From: Odontocerum albicorne
Lineage: Eukaryota; Arthropoda; Insecta; Trichoptera; Odontoceridae
NCBI GenBank assembly: GCA_949825065.1
Contig: OX463854.1
Coordinates: 17,113,226 to 17,177,225, forward strand
Reading direction: 5' to 3'
Length of the DNA stretch: 64,000 nucleotides
Shown: positions 58,167-64,000 of the stretch, one piece after another
Position numbering within the stretch: position 1 is the stretch's first letter
Layout: each line of letters begins with the position of its first letter
Notes under the pieces: model-generated
What the model was told of the DNA's origin: nothing
The model's database searches: none
What the model saw: the letters and a program-made list of their open reading frames with translations, nothing else
Made by a program: the position numbers and the translations under genes

Positions 58167-58320
58167 GAGCGCTCCAGATAATGCAGAGCTACTGACGTCC
58201 CTGGGAATCCTACACGTGCGAGCGGGACAGCAACAGCTGGCTGTAGAGAGGCTTGGCTCTGCTCTGGCGCTGGGGCCCCCTCAGGCTCGAGCCCTATTGC
58301 CATTAGCCGCTATTATGCAG
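58167..58320 (+). CDS. BBS4: BBS4 exon d (TPR)
   Basis: Acceptor TTCTATCACAG, donor GTTATT (weak but GT). With the carried-over GA it encodes E, then SAPDNAELLTSLGILHVRAG, QQQLAVERLGSALALG and PPQARALLPLAAIMQ. This parallels the vertebrate BBS4 segment SPENTELLTTLGLLYLQLG… LGNAL… through to …MMQ, one complete TPR plus the first helix of the next. It ends in phase 0 after CAG. GC is clearly higher than in the flanking intron. Confidence 0.92.
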
Positions 58321-58816
58321 GTTATTATTGTAATGTATTGCCATACTTTTTAAAGAGAGATGCAGTTGTCTCATTTATGCTTTCTCTAGAAACTAAGGTT
58401 CATTTACACTGCGATTGAATTAAAACTAGCTCTGCTAGCGCCACGCCTGAGTGAAAAAAGGATAGTGGTGGCACCGATAGAAAGCTCCGCAAAATACTTT
58501 TAAATATTTAAGAGTAACTAAATTATTCACAACACTTGGAGAAAGCTGTAAAACTATCCCTGATCATCACAAGAACAGAGTAGCCAATCAGTCCGAAGGC
58601 AGTCCGATGTATAACTGCTCGAAGTTTCTCTCTATTTTGAGAGATTTTACTTTCCTCAGAATCTGGTAAAATTTGGTATTATGTATGTGATCTAGGTGAT
58701 TACATAAATTGCAACCTATTGACAGCTATTTATGGTCAACGAATGCCTTTTTGTATGTATGCCAGATAACTGTTAGTTAATATCATACTTGGATATCATC
58801 AATGTAATGGTTGTCA
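58321..58816. other. Start of BBS4 intron d
   Basis: No repeat identified in this part. Confidence 0.4.
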
Positions 58817-58925
58817 ATGACGACCTCTGTGGTAAGACACTTGTTTTTAACCCGGAATTAGCAGATTCGATTCCCGTTGGCACCCTATCTTTAGGGTTTC
58901 AGGCTAGTTTTTATGTAAGAATTTA
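58817..58925 (+). repeat. SINE-A head fragment
   Basis: AATGACGACCTCTGTGGTAAG (A-box region shortened), GCAGATTCGATTCCCG (B box), TAGGGTTTCAGGCTAG body start. Confidence 0.65.
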
Positions 58926-59460
58926 TCTTTGACGTCTTCTTGTTAGGGGAGAATTCTTCATGACAATACACCTACTTTTATTTTGTTGTTAGATACCGAA
59001 GTAACTTCTAGAGAACTCCCTTTAAAAAAATTGATTTAAGAAGCATCCGTATGGCAGTAGTATCGGTTCCTTTGTTTATTTATCAAATTAAAAAAAAATT
59101 AAAACCAATTAAGTTACATCTATAACTAAACACATATACGCTCGATATAAGTACATTATATAATTTGTCTATGATCTGTTATTAAATTGCACCAGCTTCC
59201 TTAAACTCGTTGAAAAAAGGATAATATTCAAATAGATGCTTCTATAGAAGTTCTGTAGAAATTCACAATATCGTTGATGTCCCCAATATATTGGATAAAA
59301 TTGGTTTTCACACTCATGCAAGAAACATACGAAACTTTTACAATTCAAACGTGAACAGTAGCAATTTGCTAGCACGTTATAATTCATCAACCGTGAGAAT
59401 GCAACAATTGCGTAACACCCATGATTGGTTGGTGGATATTTTTAATGCAGATATTTTTTT
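58926..59460. other. Intron sequence, nothing recognised
   Basis: Overlapping short frames on both strands (59169-59494) without motif. Confidence 0.4.
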
Positions 59461-59690
59461 AGTTCAGGAGGGCCCCTTTCCGACATTTTCTTAATTTTAG
59501 GTTTGATTGGAAGACTGGTCATGACATTTACACTTTGTCTTAATTGTTTATTCTTGTAATTGATATTTTAATGTAGATGTTGTTAAGTTCAGGAGGGCCC
59601 TTTTTCGACATTTTCTCAATCGTAGGTTTGATTGGAAGACTGGTCATGAGATTAAATTTTGTCTTGATTGTTTTTTCTTGGAATTGAATT
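59461..59690. repeat. ~125-bp tandem duplication
   Basis: AGTTCAGGAGGGCCC … GTTTGATTGGAAGACTGGTC … occurs twice, 125 bp apart, with about 10% divergence and small indels. Confidence 0.85.
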
Positions 59691-59948
59691 AATTTTGTAT
59701 TTTGGTTGATTTTTTTTAATTGTTGTTATTTATCTTTGGTTAAATAAATGTTGCTATGATTTGTAAAGGACATTCAAGTGTCTTTTAAATTTTCATTAAC
59801 TAAGTAAATAATTAAAAAAGGAATGAAGTTCTTTTGGGTGGTTCACTGTCACTAAATGACATCGAACAACAAATCGTCATTATCATTATTATAATGATAC
59901 ACTAGTCAATGAGTTATTTTCAATATTTTAATTTTAATTTCTTTCAAG
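59691..59948. other. End of BBS4 intron d
   Basis: GGTTCACTGTCACTAAA here is shared with 31749. Ends in TTTCTTTCAAG, the acceptor of exon e. Confidence 0.45.
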
Positions 59949-60071
59949 AGTCATCGAGATTATGATGTGGCGTTGTCCAGATACAAAATAGCTGCTCAAC
60001 AGACTCCAGACTGTGCTGCACTTTGGAACAATATTGGAATGTGCTTCTTTGGAAAGCAAAAATTTGTGGCC
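59949..60071 (+). CDS. BBS4: BBS4 exon e (TPR, most conserved segment)
   Basis: Acceptor TAATTTCTTTCAAG, donor GTAAGT. 41 codons in phase 0: SHRDYDVALSRYKIAAQQTP, DCAALWNNIGMCFFGKQKF, VA. The LWNNIGMCFFGKxKxVA string is a hallmark of BBS4 across animals and makes the gene identity firm. In other species the protein continues into an AxxCLKRA… helix encoded by the next exon; I could not find that exon in 60072-64000. Confidence 0.96.
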
Positions 60072-60600
60072 GTAAGTTGTTACGAAATCTTACCTCGGTT
60101 TAATATATAAACTGCCTCCTAATTTACGAAAAAACTCGGATGAATATATTTGTTGATTATTTCAAGCGATGTCATCTCAATTGAAACGACTTTTGTCTTG
60201 TTGATTGTAAGTTTAAAGATTATGTTTGAAGATTATACTTAACTTTAAATAGCTGTCATAAGAAATTTACAAATGTTTTTTTTAGATATTGATAACTTCA
60301 TTATACTTTTTTTCGAAAGCATGTTGTCATTATATCGTATGATACTCGTATACTCGAAAGTATGTTGTTATCAAAAACGACATGATATATGTAGTTTGAA
60401 CTTTACACGACGTATTGTCTCACGTTTGGTTAACTTAAGTTGACTATATTGTGTTATATACAATACAAACAGGGGGACTTATTCACGTGTTAACTCCATG
60501 TTTTTAAGTAACGCGTCGTTAAAAGTAGCACACTTCGTCTTTTCCAAGTTGCTTTAATATCACTATAGTCACCTAGTCTCCGGAAATATCACCTTTTATT
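60072..60600. other. BBS4 intron after exon e, nothing recognised
   Basis: AT-rich, one TACTCGTA near 60345. Confidence 0.4.
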
Positions 60601-60920
60601 GCTAAGATGAACATCCGACTCCGCGGGGGGATTTTGCCTTTAGAAGAATTACCACCTGGCTCTTAACTGTTTTGAAAGACCTGAAAATCTTCCAACAGGA
60701 CCTACAGGAATTGGAAGAACCATGGACAACATGTCAAAATTGGGAACGCCTCGTAATGGATCAACTCTCTGTATCTGCGGTGAGGAGCATTTCATGCGAC
60801 ACTTACTGCAGTGGCCGTGCAGCCTGGTGTTCTGTACCGAAGGGGACTTGATTCGTGGGACGTGCAGAGGTTTTAGGTGGCAGAATTTTGTCCAATAGTG
60901 TAGTGCCCTTGACACGAAAA
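60601..60920 (+). pseudogene. LINE C-terminal fragment with Cys/His motif
   Basis: The plus strand reads ERPENLPTGPTGIGRTMDN, LGTPRNGSTLCICGEEHF, MRHLLQWPCSLVFCTEGD, LIRGTCRGFRWQNFVQ. A C-x-C-G…M-x-H-L-L…C-P-like arrangement followed by DL…A..FW is the usual zinc-knuckle-type tail of several LINE ORF2 proteins (e.g. CDCGxxxQTMxHLLxCP). The Cys-Pro is altered to Trp-Pro-Cys. No RT next to it. Confidence 0.55.
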
Positions 60921-61737
60921 GAAGAAAAATACAACAATATTGAAATTTATTTAACTAAACAGTCAAACAATTTAAAAAGTTCTTTGTTATTCCACTAATT
61001 AAATTAATCCCCGCGATACGTGATTCTATCTCCTATCTCGTAGCTCTCTTCAGCCGAAATGATCCCGGTTTATTACAAAAAGTATAATACTTAAGTCCAA
61101 TTGGTGTGATACTTGGTCGGAAGTGTGTGATCTAAACATATTGACCTAAAGGAAACTTTTTTATGAGGTGATATTCTTTGGTTACTTTGATTACTGTTTT
61201 ATTTTTGAATATGGAGTTCCACAAAGTTGAATTTGAAACCTTTAATAAAACAGGAAAATGTTTGATCTTTCGTAAAAAACTAAACAGATGTTTTAGGGTT
61301 TCATTGTGAATCCCAACTTCCGGTCTACAAGTTCTGCCAATTAAAACAAGGAAGTGATCCCTGAATGCAGGCGATATGGTTTTAAGAAGAATTTTCTGAG
61401 AACTAGAATGTTATTTCACCAGGAGCTATAAGCAGATGCATAACACTTTTCTGGATTTATTTCAAGGGTTACATTTCTTTAATAATATTTTTTCCAATAT
61501 AATATAAGCTAAAAAGGTCTTTTTTTCTAAGCATATTAAAATTTTCAAGTACACCCTTATGATTTATATTGCTTTTTTAAATGAAATTCTTAAGATATTT
61601 TTTAATAAGTTCAAACAATGTAGACTTGAAATAAATGCGTGGTATAGTAGTAGAATGCTTGTCTTCTTCCTGAAAGTTTATAGGTCCATTGCCAACTAAA
61701 GAGACAAAAAGTTTCTAAGAAATTTTCACATTCAAAA
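60921..61737. other. Intron sequence, nothing recognised
   Basis: 61635-61690 has a faint tRNA-like GTGGTATAGTAGTAGAATGC similar to 36772-36795 (GTGGTCTGGTCGGTAGAATG); not enough to call. Confidence 0.35.
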
Positions 61738-63490
<1,753 letters not shown>

Positions 63491-63691
63491 GATAATTGCA
63501 TTTCACATTTAAGCTTTGTTAAAAATCTTTCTGATTGAGTAAAATATATCCAAGTCACTATCTCCATCTTTTTATAATAAACTATTTCATTAGAATGATT
63601 TCTATAATTCCAGATCCATATCCTATAAACCCAGAATGAATAAACTGTGATGGTATTGAGGCTTCCTTGTATTTTGTATTTCCAACGAAAG
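63491..63691. other. No recognised feature
   Basis: AT-rich spacer, possibly further degraded LINE-B sequence. Confidence 0.35.
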
Positions 63692-63693
63692 TA

Positions 63694-64000
63694 CAGTAGT
63701 CCTTCCATTTACGCAGGTGATTAGTTTTAGGAATATAGCGCGTAAATGATAACCACGTAAACGGAACCGTTGAATGCTGTATAAAATAAGTGAACTTTTA
63801 CATATGTCCAGATATTTTATTCTTAATTAGTTAAAAAAATAGTTTTTTTTAAATAAATTAGTGTTTACTGCTTACTAATAAAACATATTTTGTAATTTAT
63901 TTATACGAAAAAAACGAATTAAAGAATTTACAATTTGCTTAACGTTTTCAAAACCACTTTCGCTAGATCTTCCATTGAATAAGAACCAAATAATACGTTG
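63694..64000. mobile_element. Left end of a second Tigger/pogo-like element, cut by the window edge
   Basis: Preceded by TA (63692-63693), CAGTAGTCCTTCCATTTACG then CAGGTGATTAG and, inverted within 40 bp, GCGTAAATGATAACCACG. CAGTAGTCC… followed by a fold-back GCGTAAATGG-type string is characteristic of Tigger-like termini. The right part, on the minus strand, can be read as SMEDLAKVVLKTLSKL, which might be transposase C-terminus. The other end lies outside the window. Confidence 0.6.

Noticed and set aside
60649..60915. 88-codon minus-strand frame
   Set aside because: It is the shadow of the plus-strand LINE Cys/His segment, which has recognisable motifs.

Overview
This is eukaryotic nuclear DNA, almost certainly from an insect. 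It is AT-rich, has large introns, and is crowded with cut-and-paste transposons (mariner, another Tc1/mariner-superfamily family, Tigger/pogo, a hAT-like element), several non-LTR retrotransposon families and tRNA-headed SINEs. The frequent octamer TACTCGTA/TACGAGTA and the mariner types make me lean towards Lepidoptera, but that is an inference. A run of exactly 200 N inside an (AT)n tract (62483-62682) looks like a placeholder gap in a scaffolded assembly.

The one conserved host gene I can recognise is BBS4, a TPR-protein subunit of the BBSome (ciliary membrane traffic), on the + strand. Five internal exons are present (17877-17989, 27868-27962, 51057-51219, 58167-58320, 59949-60071). They join in frame to 216 codons and align in order to the TPR region of animal BBS4. 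The upstream exons that carry the start and the downstream exons that carry the last TPRs and C-terminus were not found and probably lie outside the window. Everything from 17.9 to 60.1 kb is therefore BBS4 exon or intron.

Layout. 1-17.9 kb: upstream sequence or an upstream BBS4 intron, with a LINE RNase H fragment, SINEs, a Tc1/mariner-superfamily deletion derivative (8655-9174), LINE pieces and a mariner C-terminus (13.4-13.8 kb). 18-27.9 kb (intron a): a GC-rich LTR-like block, a 49-bp tandem array, LINE 3' ends, long (TA)n tracts around an inverted-repeat-flanked small ORF, and a 170-bp fold-back. 28-51 kb (intron b): many LINE tails, a broken mariner (34.8-35.9 kb), a nearly intact 2.26-kb Tigger element (38070-40330), a hAT-like MITE and several minisatellites. 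51-58 kb (intron c): a 2.7-kb array of about 69 copies of a 39-bp unit with higher-order structure, then a 75-bp array and a recent 112-bp duplication. 60-64 kb: LINE pieces, an (AT)n tract with the gap, and the left end of a second Tigger-like element.

Apart from the BBS4 exons I see no convincing host coding sequence, no genuine tRNA or rRNA gene and no CRISPR. Family labels used here (SINE-A/B/C, LINE-A to LINE-E) are mine and only mark copies that match each other inside the window.
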